Assembly: GCA_014804005.1 (NCBI GenBank)
Contig: JAAVAP010000020.1
Location: forward strand, 1 to 52,398
Direction: 5' to 3'
DNA length: 52,398 nucleotides
Source of the DNA: Treponema sp.
GTDB taxonomy: Bacteria; Spirochaetota; Spirochaetia; Treponematales; Treponemataceae
Below are positions 43,807 through 51,081 of the stretch, in pieces. Positions within the stretch are counted from its first letter, which is position 1, and the number at the start of each line of letters is the position of its first letter. The notes under the pieces were generated by a model. The model ran no database searches. It saw only the letters and a program-made list of their open reading frames with translations, and was not told where the DNA came from. The position numbers were made by a program, and so were the translations under genes.

Positions 43807-45343
43807 ACATTTCACTCCTTGCAATTTCAGAAAGATAACGGTTCAATTCATTTCTTATGGCATTAGGCTTCACCAATCCGCATTCGGAATATTGCTTCGC
43901 CTTATCCTCTGCAATAAGAAAAGCAATGACAAATTTCTCTATTATTATTTGAAAATCTTGCTCATTGATATACGGCTTAAAAAACTGATGATTGACATTT
44001 ATTATAACATCGACAGTTTTTTCATCAACCGATTTTGTTGTTATCCAATAACCATTGTCATTAGCAATGCTCCAACGAATATTGTAAGTTCTTTTTGTTA
44101 TAGAATCGATGTTTACTGTATATGGTCTAACACAATCGAAAATAGATTCCGACTGTTTGTTAGATTCATTCAAATACTCATCAAAAGGATTTAAATCAGA
44201 TGCTGTATCCTGTTCCTCTTGAATTTCTGAGTTCTCAGAATTGATGTCGGAAAGTTTCTTCGTAAAAGAAGATACATTATTATGGATTTTATCAGATGCA
44301 CCTTGAGTAAATTGTTCTTCTTTGACGCGCGCTTTATTTGTTTTTTTTGCAATTCTTATATATTCATCAATATTGAGTCTCAGTTGTTTTACAAATTCAT
44401 CCTCTAAACCGTAATCCCAAACAAATCCGTCCTTTGCTTGGTTTATAGGAAAATTATCCAAATTCAACTCGCCAAATAATTTATGGGAAATCGGCGACTG
44501 AGCCTGTATAAAAATTTTATCGGGCTTATAATTCTGCCCCTCTCCACCAATAACAACTCGATCTCTACGGAACAAAGCAAAACCAGCTTTATCAAAGCCG
44601 CTGCCTTCTGCCAAGATTCCAACAAACCCTGTAACATGATATTTTTTTTCATCGAATAAAAATGAGAAATCCACATCTTCTTTCCAATAACGATCTTTCC
44701 ATGTCAAAATTGCGTACTTTTTGAACGAAAGTTTTTCACCGTCAAAAGATATATTAACTTTTCCTGAATTTAAATCTCTCCTATACATACTTTGCAACAG
44801 AGTGCAGACTTTTTTACGAGTTGCAGGCGCGATTTTTTTGGAAATATCTTTTATTACAATTTTAGTTCCATGTTTTTTTCTTTCACATTTTGTTGTCATT
44901 ATTGTTATACTGTTCTGCCTCTTTTCTTTTAATTTATGAATGTCAACCTCCGCTTTGTACTCTTTATCAGAGCCATATTGTGTCGATTGTACTGACCATA
45001 TAAATCCAAACCAACTCGCCGCAGTTTTCAACCCCATGCCGAATTCGTTTCTGGTACCTGTTGTATGCGGTTTTGAATCCAGTTTTATAGCCCGTACAAA
45101 ATCTTCATATTCCATTCCGAAAGCATCGTCTGTAATCGTCAATTCATTTTTGCATATGTCATAGTTTATCTCGATATTTACAGAGTTAATTCCATGTTCT
45201 TTTAACATTTCTTCATTTGAGTAAAATGATTGCGTAGAGTTATCGACAAATTCCGCTATTGCGTACCAAACTTTATAGCTTAAATTGGAAAATACTTCCA
45301 ATATGCTTGCTTCCGGCTGAATATTTAATTCTTCTGTATCCAT
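43793..45343 (-). CDS. MORC/MutL-like GHKL ATPase
   Basis: The 516-residue protein carries the GHKL ATP-binding fold: motif N AIAEFVDNSTQ (Glu31, Asp34, Asn35), motif G1 TDDAFGM (71-77) and G2 NEFGMGLKTAA (99-109), then KHGTKIVIKDI. The broad layout is that of prokaryotic MORC-type ATPases, which dimerise around DNA when ATP binds. There is a charged linker (about 330-420) and a C-terminal helical domain. ATG 45343 shares one base with the methylase stop (TGATG) and has GGAG 8 nt upstream. In the island it is the probable sensor or clamp that licenses the nuclease. Confidence 0.85.
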   Translation of the reverse strand: MDTEELNIQPEASILEVFSNLSYKVWYAIAEFVDNSTQSFYSNEEMLKEHGINSVNIEINYDICKNELTITDDAFGMEYEDFVRAIKLDSKPHTTGTRNEFGMGLKTAASWFGFIWSVQSTQYGSDKEYKAEVDIHKLKEKRQNSITIMTTKCERKKHGTKIVIKDISKKIAPATRKKVCTLLQSMYRRDLNSGKVNISFDGEKLSFKKYAILTWKDRYWKEDVDFSFLFDEKKYHVTGFVGILAEGSGFDKAGFALFRRDRVVIGGEGQNYKPDKIFIQAQSPISHKLFGELNLDNFPINQAKDGFVWDYGLEDEFVKQLRLNIDEYIRIAKKTNKARVKEEQFTQGASDKIHNNVSSFTKKLSDINSENSEIQEEQDTASDLNPFDEYLNESNKQSESIFDCVRPYTVNIDSITKRTYNIRWSIANDNGYWITTKSVDEKTVDVIINVNHQFFKPYINEQDFQIIIEKFVIAFLIAEDKAKQYSECGLVKPNAIRNELNRYLSEIARSEMYGNI

Positions 45344-46683
45344 CACTTTATCTCCAACAGTTTTTCCATAATTAGTCTTACAACCTCGACATTAACGGCG
45401 TTTCCAAACGCCCGAAATGCCTCCGCCATAGTATCAGGAGGTTCTAACTCTTCCATGCATTGAAGCCGCGCAGCTTCTCTGCTTGTCATGTATCGTCCAA
45501 TTTCGCCGTTTTGAGTTTTTACCCAAGGAAATATCGGAATTTGAGTTGTCGTCAAGACAAGCGCAGGAGAATATGTCGGCAATTTAACACGGACTCCAGA
45601 CGGTCTGAACTGTACAATTTTATCATATAATGTAGGCTTTACGGTCTTATCATTGCCACAGTTCCATTCAAATTTTTGATGGCTGTTCTCAAAACCAGGC
45701 TGCTTTAAAGCTTCTAGCCAAGGGTCTAATATTTCCTTATGAGCTTTATAAAACTCTCGATTCCACTTTATGAAATTCTTTTTCCAATCGGGGAAATTAT
45801 GATTCTGTTCCGTCTTTTTTGTTTGCGCATATATCGGCAGGCAGTCAAGAAAATCAGTTTTTGAATTTCCCTGAACAAGACATCCAAATTTTCCTTTTTT
45901 TCCTTCAAGGGATTTTTTGTATTGGTAAAATGGGGCTATCCCTTCATATTCATAATCAGCTCCCCATTCCATAGCCCATATAGGAAAAGATGGAATGGGA
46001 ACACCATGTTCCGTAAGCAAATCAAGGAAATCTTGCCAAACTTTCATATGAACTCGCGTTTGCGGCTTCAATGTCATATAATCAGTGTCATTCTCATCTA
46101 TAATAGACGTAATGTTGCATTTTTTGTTTTTTTTATATTCAGGAAAAGAAAAATTCTTTAAACCTCCGTGTTCTTTTAAACGTCCAACGATGTAAATTCT
46201 TGTTCGATGCTGAGGTATTCCAAAATAATGCGGAGAAATAACCTCATCTTTTATATCGTAAAGTGTTTTGAGTTGTTTTGAAATGACCTTATATGTATTT
46301 CCTTCGTCATGGGATTTTAAATTAGGCACGTTCTCCAAAATCACATATTCGGGCTTACATTTTTGCAATATTTCCATGATTTTATAAAATAGATTACCAC
46401 GCTCTTTGTCATCAAAACCTTGTTGCTTACCAGCTTTTGAAAATGGCTGACATGGGAATCCCGCGCACAAGACCTGTGGATTATATATAGCAATGTCCTT
46501 CTCTATATTTACCTTGTTTATATCACCAGCGCATTCCATTCCAAAATTTTTTTTATAAAGTTCTCTAAGTTCGGGTTTTATTTCGCTTGCAAAAACACAT
46601 TTACCGCCAAGTTTTTTCATTGCAAGATGAAAGCCCCCAATTCCAGCGAATAAGTCTATAAATTTAAAAGATTTATCTTTCAT
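45343..46683 (-). CDS. C5-cytosine DNA methyltransferase
   Basis: The 446-residue protein has all main C5-methylase motifs: I DLFAGIGG (10-17), IV GFPCQPFS with catalytic Cys78, VI ENV (117-119), VIII QHRTR (158-162), IX/X TSREAARLQC and FRAFGNAVNVEVV near the end. About 190 residues between VIII and IX form a large target-recognition region (about 175-375), so the recognition site cannot be read. It should methylate cytosine at host sites and so protect DNA from the linked nuclease. The start overlaps the 83-residue ORF by 11 bp; its stop shares a base with the GHKL start. Confidence 0.93.
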   Translation of the reverse strand: MKDKSFKFIDLFAGIGGFHLAMKKLGGKCVFASEIKPELRELYKKNFGMECAGDINKVNIEKDIAIYNPQVLCAGFPCQPFSKAGKQQGFDDKERGNLFYKIMEILQKCKPEYVILENVPNLKSHDEGNTYKVISKQLKTLYDIKDEVISPHYFGIPQHRTRIYIVGRLKEHGGLKNFSFPEYKKNKKCNITSIIDENDTDYMTLKPQTRVHMKVWQDFLDLLTEHGVPIPSFPIWAMEWGADYEYEGIAPFYQYKKSLEGKKGKFGCLVQGNSKTDFLDCLPIYAQTKKTEQNHNFPDWKKNFIKWNREFYKAHKEILDPWLEALKQPGFENSHQKFEWNCGNDKTVKPTLYDKIVQFRPSGVRVKLPTYSPALVLTTTQIPIFPWVKTQNGEIGRYMTSREAARLQCMEELEPPDTMAEAFRAFGNAVNVEVVRLIMEKLLEIK

Positions 46684-46924
46684 AAATTTGCAGTTCCATA
46701 AGCCTTATACCACAACACGTATCCAAATAAAACTGTCTTACGCATTCTTCTGGAGTGAGTTTAATTTCTTTGTCCCGAATCAAGCATTTTACATAATAAG
46801 ATTCTTTTCCGTTTTTTTCGCGTCTGACCGTAATTGAATTTTCCAGTGCCTCAATCTGCGCGGGCGCAAACTGCTCCAACCTATATTCTGAATCTTTTAG
46901 AATTTGCGAAAGCGAAATTGACAT
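46673..46924 (-). CDS. 83-residue HsdR-N-like fragment heading the restriction operon
   Basis: The product SISLSQILKDSEYRLEQF, IEALENSI, SYYVKCLIRDKEIKLTPEECVRQFYLD resembles, as I recall it, the first 70 residues of type I restriction N-terminal (HSDR_N) domains of N6-methylase or HsdR proteins, where the text after VRQ continues into a longer nuclease-like domain. Here it ends after an unrelated CCGIRLMELQIYER. It could be a truncated relict kept as a translational leader, or a small active partner. It has a full ribosome site (GGGGAG) and promoter, and its stop overlaps the methylase start by 11 bp, so the methylase is probably translated by coupling. Confidence 0.6.
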   Translation of the reverse strand: MSISLSQILKDSEYRLEQFAPAQIEALENSITVRREKNGKESYYVKCLIRDKEIKLTPEECVRQFYLDTCCGIRLMELQIYER

Positions 46925-46944
46925 TGTTTCTCCCCATCATATTT

Positions 46945-46973
46945 ATTGTAACATCACAGCGAGAATTGTTCAA
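46945..46973 (-). promoter_or_regulatory. promoter of the restriction-modification operon
   Basis: Reading leftward: TTGAAC (complement of 46968-46973), 17 bp, TACAAT (complement of 46945-46950), about 20 bp before ATG 46924. Confidence 0.7.
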
Positions 46974-47053
46974 TAAGAAATCCATGGAGTATTGACAACA
47001 AGCTAAAAAGCAGAAAAAAATACACCGCCATTATCTTACTGTAAAAAAAGGCA

Positions 47054-47208
47054 TTTTTAAAAGTCATATTTTGCAGAGAATCAAGAAAATTTTTAATGAT
47101 TCGAAAGTTCTCAAAATTTTCAATGATTAAAAACGAATGTTTTTAATCATTGAAAATATGTGTTTTTAATAGTCTAAAATGGGCGTTTTCAAATCTCCAT
47201 AACGAGCG
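47054..47208. repeat. T-led degenerate repeats with four exact 23-bp units
   Basis: Units 47117-47139, 47140-47162, 47163-47185 and 47186-47208 are each 23 bp and open with TTTTC or TTTTT; longer irregular units precede them at 47054 and 47090. Words such as AATCATTGAAAAT and AATAGTCTAAAATGGGCG recur at 1-91. Confidence 0.65.
47116..47157. repeat. 19-bp perfect inverted repeat with GAAT loop
   Basis: Arms 47116-47134 and 47139-47157 are exact complements around GAAT (47135-47138). The arms combine two adjacent units of the repeat array. It lies between the ldhA terminator and the restriction operon promoter. Confidence 0.8.
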
Positions 47209-47263
47209 TTATAAATATTTAAAAACTCAAATAGCAGTGAAATTGGAGGCGTGATAGGCATAG

Positions 47264-47300
47264 GAAAAAAATGCCCCGCAGGTATTCTCCTGCGGAGGGC
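47264..47300 (-). terminator. Rho-independent terminator of ldhA
   Basis: Read leftward, CCGCAGG-agaata-CCTGCGG (47276-47295) with an outer GCC/GGC is followed by a T-run (complement of 47264-47271). Confidence 0.8.
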
Positions 47301-47334
47301 TTGTCGTCGCAGGCGCATAAATCGCGCAACAATT

Positions 47335-48333
47335 TTACTGCGCCTTCACTTCGTTTTTCAGTTCCGCGCCGCTTTCGAACGCCTTGACATTTTCGAGCGA
47401 AACTTCCGCGATGTTCGCGAGCGCGTTCGTGGTCAAGAATGCCTGATGGCTCGTAATCAAAACGTTCGGGAAAGTCAAAAGCCGCGCCAAAGTGTCGTCC
47501 GTAATTACCGCCGCCGACCAGTCGCTGAAAAAATATTTGCTTTCTTCTTCGTAGACATCGAGCGCGGCTCCTCCAATTTCCTTGTGCTTCAAAGCGTGAA
47601 CAAGGGCCTTTGAATCAATGAGCGCGCCGCGTCCCGTATTTATCAAAACCGCGTCATTTTTCATCCGCTTCATATTTTCGTGATTCACGATGTGGAACGT
47701 TTCGTCGTTGAGCGGACAATGGAACGAAAGCACGTCGCTGCGAGAAAAAATCGTCGGAACGTCAACATATTCAAATCCGTTTTTGTCCGCCCATTCGCGG
47801 TTCGGGAATTTGTCATACAAGATAATTTTCATTCCGAAGCCCGACAAAAGCCCAGCCATGATTTGCCCGATTTTTCCCGTGCCGAAAATTCCTGCGGTAA
47901 GTCCGTGCAAGTCGCGCCCAGTCAAACCTTCCAAAGTAAAGTTGCCAGTTTTCGTGCGAAGATAGCTTTGCGGAATGTGCCGAGTGAGCGCGAGCAGCAT
48001 CGCCACGGCATGCTCTGCGACAGCGTAAGGCGAATACGCCGGAACGCGCACGATTTTTATTCCAGCGTTGGCCGCCGCCGCAAGGTCAACGTTGTTGAAT
48101 CCCGCGCATCGAAGCACGATAAGGCGAACGCCGTTTTTCTTCAAAATCGAAATCACTTTTTTGTCCGCGATGTCGTTCACGAAAATGCAAACCGCGTCGA
48201 AGCCCTTTGCCGCCGCAGCAGTTTTTTCGTTCAACTTAAAATCAAAGAAATCAATTTCAAATCCGAAATTTTCGTTGACTTCCAAGAAACTCGTTTTGTC
48301 ATAAGAATGCGTGTCATAAAAAGCAATTTTCAT
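47335..48333 (-). CDS. ldhA: D-lactate dehydrogenase-type 2-hydroxyacid dehydrogenase
   Basis: The 332-residue protein has the D-2-hydroxyacid dehydrogenase form. The substrate domain includes LRCAGFNNVD and VPAYSPYAVAEHAVAMLLALTRHI; the NAD domain has GIFGTGKIGQIMA, and catalytic residues are in INTGRGALIDS (Arg), ALDVYEEE (Glu) and ITSHQAFLT (His). The AGFNNVD and YSPYAVAEHA signatures are typical of D-lactate dehydrogenases, which reduce pyruvate to D-lactate with NADH during fermentation. ATG 48333 follows GGAGG 6 nt upstream. It has its own consensus promoter and terminator and is divergent from serA. Confidence 0.9.
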   Translation of the reverse strand: MKIAFYDTHSYDKTSFLEVNENFGFEIDFFDFKLNEKTAAAAKGFDAVCIFVNDIADKKVISILKKNGVRLIVLRCAGFNNVDLAAAANAGIKIVRVPAYSPYAVAEHAVAMLLALTRHIPQSYLRTKTGNFTLEGLTGRDLHGLTAGIFGTGKIGQIMAGLLSGFGMKIILYDKFPNREWADKNGFEYVDVPTIFSRSDVLSFHCPLNDETFHIVNHENMKRMKNDAVLINTGRGALIDSKALVHALKHKEIGGAALDVYEEESKYFFSDWSAAVITDDTLARLLTFPNVLITSHQAFLTTNALANIAEVSLENVKAFESGAELKNEVKAQ

Positions 48334-48641
48334 TTTTTCCTCCTGTTGAAAATCCAATTTCAATTTTGCAAGCGAGCAAAATCTGCCGCAAACTCCGCGT
48401 CTCGCACGAAGCGAACAACGCGATTTTCATTTTAAAATATAATTACGTTTAAAGTTTGCGTCAAGAAATAAAAATGAGACATTCAAGATTCGCGGCGAAT
48501 CGTTTTGCGAAAAATTCAACACAAAAATTTAAAGTTGAAATTGGCACAGAGAAATTATTTTTTCGCTTTTCATTTTTTCGCCTTTGTGCTACAATGTTTT
48601 CAAAATAAAGTTTTCTTCACTTATAAAAAGGAGCAATGAAA
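48334..48641. other. divergent intergenic region between ldhA and serA
   Basis: It contains the ldhA promoter (48436-48464), a TACAAT-like -10 box near 48591 that may serve serA, and AAGGAG (48628-48633) for serA. No gene or riboswitch is recognised. Confidence 0.5.
48436..48464 (-). promoter_or_regulatory. ldhA promoter
   Basis: Reading leftward: TTGACG (complement of 48459-48464), a 17-bp spacer, TATATT (complement of 48436-48441). Confidence 0.7.
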
Positions 48642-49820
48642 ATGTACAAGATTCAAACGTTGAATAAAATTTCCGCGATCGGGCTGGAAGATTTTCCGCG
48701 CGACGATTACGAAACCGCATCCAGCTTGAACAATCCCGACGCGATTTTGGTACGCTCGGCGGACATGCACAAAATGGAATTTTCCGGCACGGTAAAAGCC
48801 GTGGCTCGCGCGGGCGCGGGTGTGAACAACATCCCGATTGACGAGCTTACAAAAAATGGAATCGTTGTTTTCAATACGCCTGGCGCGAACGCAAACGCCG
48901 TAAAGGAACTCGTGCTTACATCGCTTTTCATTTCAAGCCGTCCCGTTTTCCGTGCAAGCGAATGGGTAAAGACTTTGGCAGGACAAGGCGAGCAGATTCC
49001 GGAACTTGCCGAAAAAGGAAAAAGCCAATTCGTCGGTCCTGAACTCAAAGGAAAAAAACTCGGCGTGATTGGGCTTGGCGCGATTGGCGCGCTCGTTGCG
49101 AACGCCGCCGTCCAGCTTGGAATGGAAGTGATTGGCTATGATCCGTTTATGTCCATCGCGGCGGCGTGGCGGCTCGACAATCATGTGAAGCATGCGGAAA
49201 CGCTCGACATGCTTTTGTCCAAATCCGACTACATCACGATTCACGTTCCGCAAACCGAAGACACAAAAGGTTTGATTAACGAAAAGACTTTGAAAAACAT
49301 GAAAGACGGCGTTGTGATTATAAACATCGCGCGCGGCGGGCTTGTGAACAACGGCGACGTTCTGCGCGCGCTCGATTCGGGAAAAGTCAAATGTCTCGTC
49401 ACCGATTTTGCCTGCGAGGAATTCATCGGAAAAGAAAACGTGATTTGCTTTCCGCATTTGGGCGCGTCCACTCCCGAAGCCGAGGACAATTGCGCGAAGA
49501 TGGCCGTCGCCGAATTGCGCGAATTTTTGGAAAAAGGAAACATCACGAATTCCGTGAACTTTCCGAAATGCACTACGGAAAATCCAGTGCCGAAGAATGG
49601 AACTAGAATTTGCATTTCGCACAAAAATGTTTCTGGAATCATCGCGAAATTCACGACGGTTTTGGGCAACGCGAATTTGAATATCGCCGGAATGACGAAC
49701 CAAAATCGCGGCGACATCGCATACAACATCATCGACGTTGATGGGCGCGTCGGCGAAGAAACTTTGCGCGCGCTTGCCGGAATCGAAACCGTGATGAAAG
49801 TGCGTCCGATTTTCGGCTAG
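48642..49820 (+). CDS. serA: D-3-phosphoglycerate dehydrogenase with ACT domain
   Basis: The 392-residue protein contains the short SerA form: substrate domain (RAGAGVNNIPIDEL, NTPGANANAVKELVL), NAD-binding GVIGLGAIGALVANAA, catalytic Arg in INIARGGLVNNGD, Glu in the DFACEEF segment, His in CFPHLGASTPEAEDN, and a C-terminal ACT domain (RICISHKNVSGIIAKFTTVLGNANLNIAGM). It catalyses the first step of serine synthesis, and the ACT domain is the likely serine sensor. ATG 48642 is preferred because AAGGAG lies 8 nt upstream; ATG 48636 is only 2 nt from it. No serC follows. Its stop shares CTAG with the convergent rhomboid gene. Confidence 0.92.
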   Translation: MYKIQTLNKISAIGLEDFPRDDYETASSLNNPDAILVRSADMHKMEFSGTVKAVARAGAGVNNIPIDELTKNGIVVFNTPGANANAVKELVLTSLFISSRPVFRASEWVKTLAGQGEQIPELAEKGKSQFVGPELKGKKLGVIGLGAIGALVANAAVQLGMEVIGYDPFMSIAAAWRLDNHVKHAETLDMLLSKSDYITIHVPQTEDTKGLINEKTLKNMKDGVVIINIARGGLVNNGDVLRALDSGKVKCLVTDFACEEFIGKENVICFPHLGASTPEAEDNCAKMAVAELREFLEKGNITNSVNFPKCTTENPVPKNGTRICISHKNVSGIIAKFTTVLGNANLNIAGMTNQNRGDIAYNIIDVDGRVGEETLRALAGIETVMKVRPIFG

Positions 49821-50653
49821 ATTTCCACCGAACCTATTACCGTCGTTTCGTCGTCGAATTTCTTTTTTTGGCGTTCTTGCTTTATACGTTCCATGAAAGA
49901 TTTTCGCGCGGCGGCGGTTTGTTCAGGATCGTAGCCGAGTTTGGAATTCGACACGCTCGAATTGCCGGTGTTTTTCGCGGGCGACGCGCGACGTGTTTTG
50001 GGCGCGCTCAAAAATCCGAACATACTTCCGCAAAGCCCGCCCGCAAGTTTCGCGAAAATCGAGACGACTTTTGTGTTGTCCATCGCTCCGTTCAAATAAA
50101 ATTCGCATCCCATAAAAAGCGCGAAAATCATAATCGCGGAAATCGGAAGCTCGTTTTTGGAAAGCGAAGTTATCGCGCCAAGCAGAATCAGCATGAAAAC
50201 AATCGCGTCCGCGCCGCAAAGCGTTGCGGGAATTAGGCAGGCGTTCAAAACTCCCGTTACAAGCGTCGCAATCAAAATCATCACGACGAGAGCCGCGCTG
50301 CCGTAGCGTTCTTCCATTTGAGTGCCGAGCGGCAAGATGAATGCGAACGAAATCAAAAATTGCAGAAGATTTTTGTTTCCAAACAAATAGAAAAAAAGCC
50401 GCAGATAATGAATCGGATTTTGAAAATTGAACACTTCTTCATTTTGAATCGGCTTGTCGAGAGCCTCGCTCAATTGCGCCGAAAGTTCCGCCGCGCTTTT
50501 TGAAAGAGTTCCAGGAAGCGAGAAAAATTTTTGCACGATGAGCGAATTCTTCAATGCGAATTCATCGAGAACCAAGACGAAAAAAGAAACAAGACAAAGC
50601 GTAAGAACTACCGCCGCGTCATAGCGCAGCGCAAGAGATTTTTTTCCACCCAT
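49817..50653 (-). CDS. rhomboid-fold membrane protein lacking the catalytic serine
   Basis: The 278-residue protein has about six or seven hydrophobic helices and the rhomboid shape: a long first loop with helices, LLQFLISFAFILPLGTQMEERYGSAALVVMILIATLVTG, and a later GG-rich helix (LAGGLCGSMFGF). Active rhomboids have GxSG in the central helix; here the corresponding segment is LCGADAIVFMLIL, with Ala-Asp in place of Ser-Gly, and the helix that should hold the catalytic His reads FAKLAGG. It is probably an inactive pseudo-rhomboid. The tail is soluble and basic (PKTRRASPAKNT). ATG 50653 lies 6 nt from TATAAT, implying a leaderless transcript. Confidence 0.65.
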   Translation of the reverse strand: MGGKKSLALRYDAAVVLTLCLVSFFVLVLDEFALKNSLIVQKFFSLPGTLSKSAAELSAQLSEALDKPIQNEEVFNFQNPIHYLRLFFYLFGNKNLLQFLISFAFILPLGTQMEERYGSAALVVMILIATLVTGVLNACLIPATLCGADAIVFMLILLGAITSLSKNELPISAIMIFALFMGCEFYLNGAMDNTKVVSIFAKLAGGLCGSMFGFLSAPKTRRASPAKNTGNSSVSNSKLGYDPEQTAAARKSFMERIKQERQKKKFDDETTVIGSVEI

Positions 50654-50659
50654 AAAAAA

Positions 50660-50688
50660 ATTATACACCGATTGTAAAAAAAAATCAA
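50660..50688 (-). promoter_or_regulatory. leaderless promoter of the rhomboid-like gene
   Basis: Reading leftward: TTGATT (complement of 50683-50688), 17 bp, TATAAT (complement of 50660-50665), then 6 nt to ATG 50653. Confidence 0.65.
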
Positions 50689-50700
50689 ATGCATTACAAT
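50672..50700 (+). promoter_or_regulatory. leaderless promoter of the ACT-domain gene
   Basis: TTGTAA (50672-50677), 17 bp, TACAAT (50695-50700), then 6 nt to ATG 50707. It overlaps the opposite rhomboid promoter, so both cannot be occupied together. Confidence 0.65.
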
Positions 50701-50706
50701 TGTTTT

Positions 50707-50976
50707 ATGAACGCAATTATCACAGTGGTCGGCTCGGACAAAGTCGGCATCGTTTCAAAGGTAACTACATTTTTGGCGCAGCATTCGGCGAACATCGTTG
50801 ACATAACGCAATCGATTCTTTCCGGCAACTTCGTAATGATGCTGATGGTTTCGTTGGAAAATGCGGATTTGTCAATCGACAAATTTCGCGACCAAATGAT
50901 TTCGCTCGGCAAGGAAATCGGCGTGGAAATCAACGTAATGCACGAGCAAGTTTTCAGCTCGATGCATCGTGTGTAA
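50707..50976 (+). CDS. ACT-domain protein (UPF0237 type)
   Basis: The 89-residue protein is one ACT domain: NAIITVVGSDKVGIVSKVTTFLAQHSANIVDITQSILSG then NFVMMLMVSLENADLSIDKFRDQMISLGKEIGVEINVMHEQVF. ACT domains bind amino acids or act as regulatory subunits; this stand-alone type is annotated UPF0237 and its ligand is not known. Its predicted transcription start coincides with the ATG at 50707, supporting that start over the ATG at 50689, which lies upstream of the -10 box. It ends before a hairpin shared with the pyrophosphatase gene. Confidence 0.85.
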   Translation: MNAIITVVGSDKVGIVSKVTTFLAQHSANIVDITQSILSGNFVMMLMVSLENADLSIDKFRDQMISLGKEIGVEINVMHEQVFSSMHRV

Positions 50977-50996
50977 ACGGAAAGCCTAATTTTGAA

Positions 50997-51033
50997 AAAT
51001 CGCGCACGACATAAAAATTGTTGCGCGCGATTT
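50997..51033 (-). terminator. terminator between ACT gene and pyrophosphatase gene
   Basis: AAATCGCGC (50997-51005) and GCGCGATTT (51025-51033) form a 9-bp stem, extended by four further pairs past one mismatch. Leftward a five-T run follows, fitting the pyrophosphatase gene; rightward the T-run is short. Confidence 0.65.
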
Positions 51034-51081
51034 GGCGATGAGCGGCTGAAACGGTTTTTTGCAGAAAGCGCGAAATAAAAA

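Larger units (their letters stand above)
46925..47334. other. intergenic region between ldhA and the restriction operon
   Basis: No gene is seen. It contains the operon promoter (46945-46973), the T-led repeats (47054-47208), a 19-bp hairpin (47116-47157) and the ldhA terminator (47264-47300). Confidence 0.6.

Noticed and set aside
47054..47208. CRISPR or attachment-site array beside the restriction island
   Set aside because: No spacer-sized unique segments, and no integrase or tRNA gene nearby.
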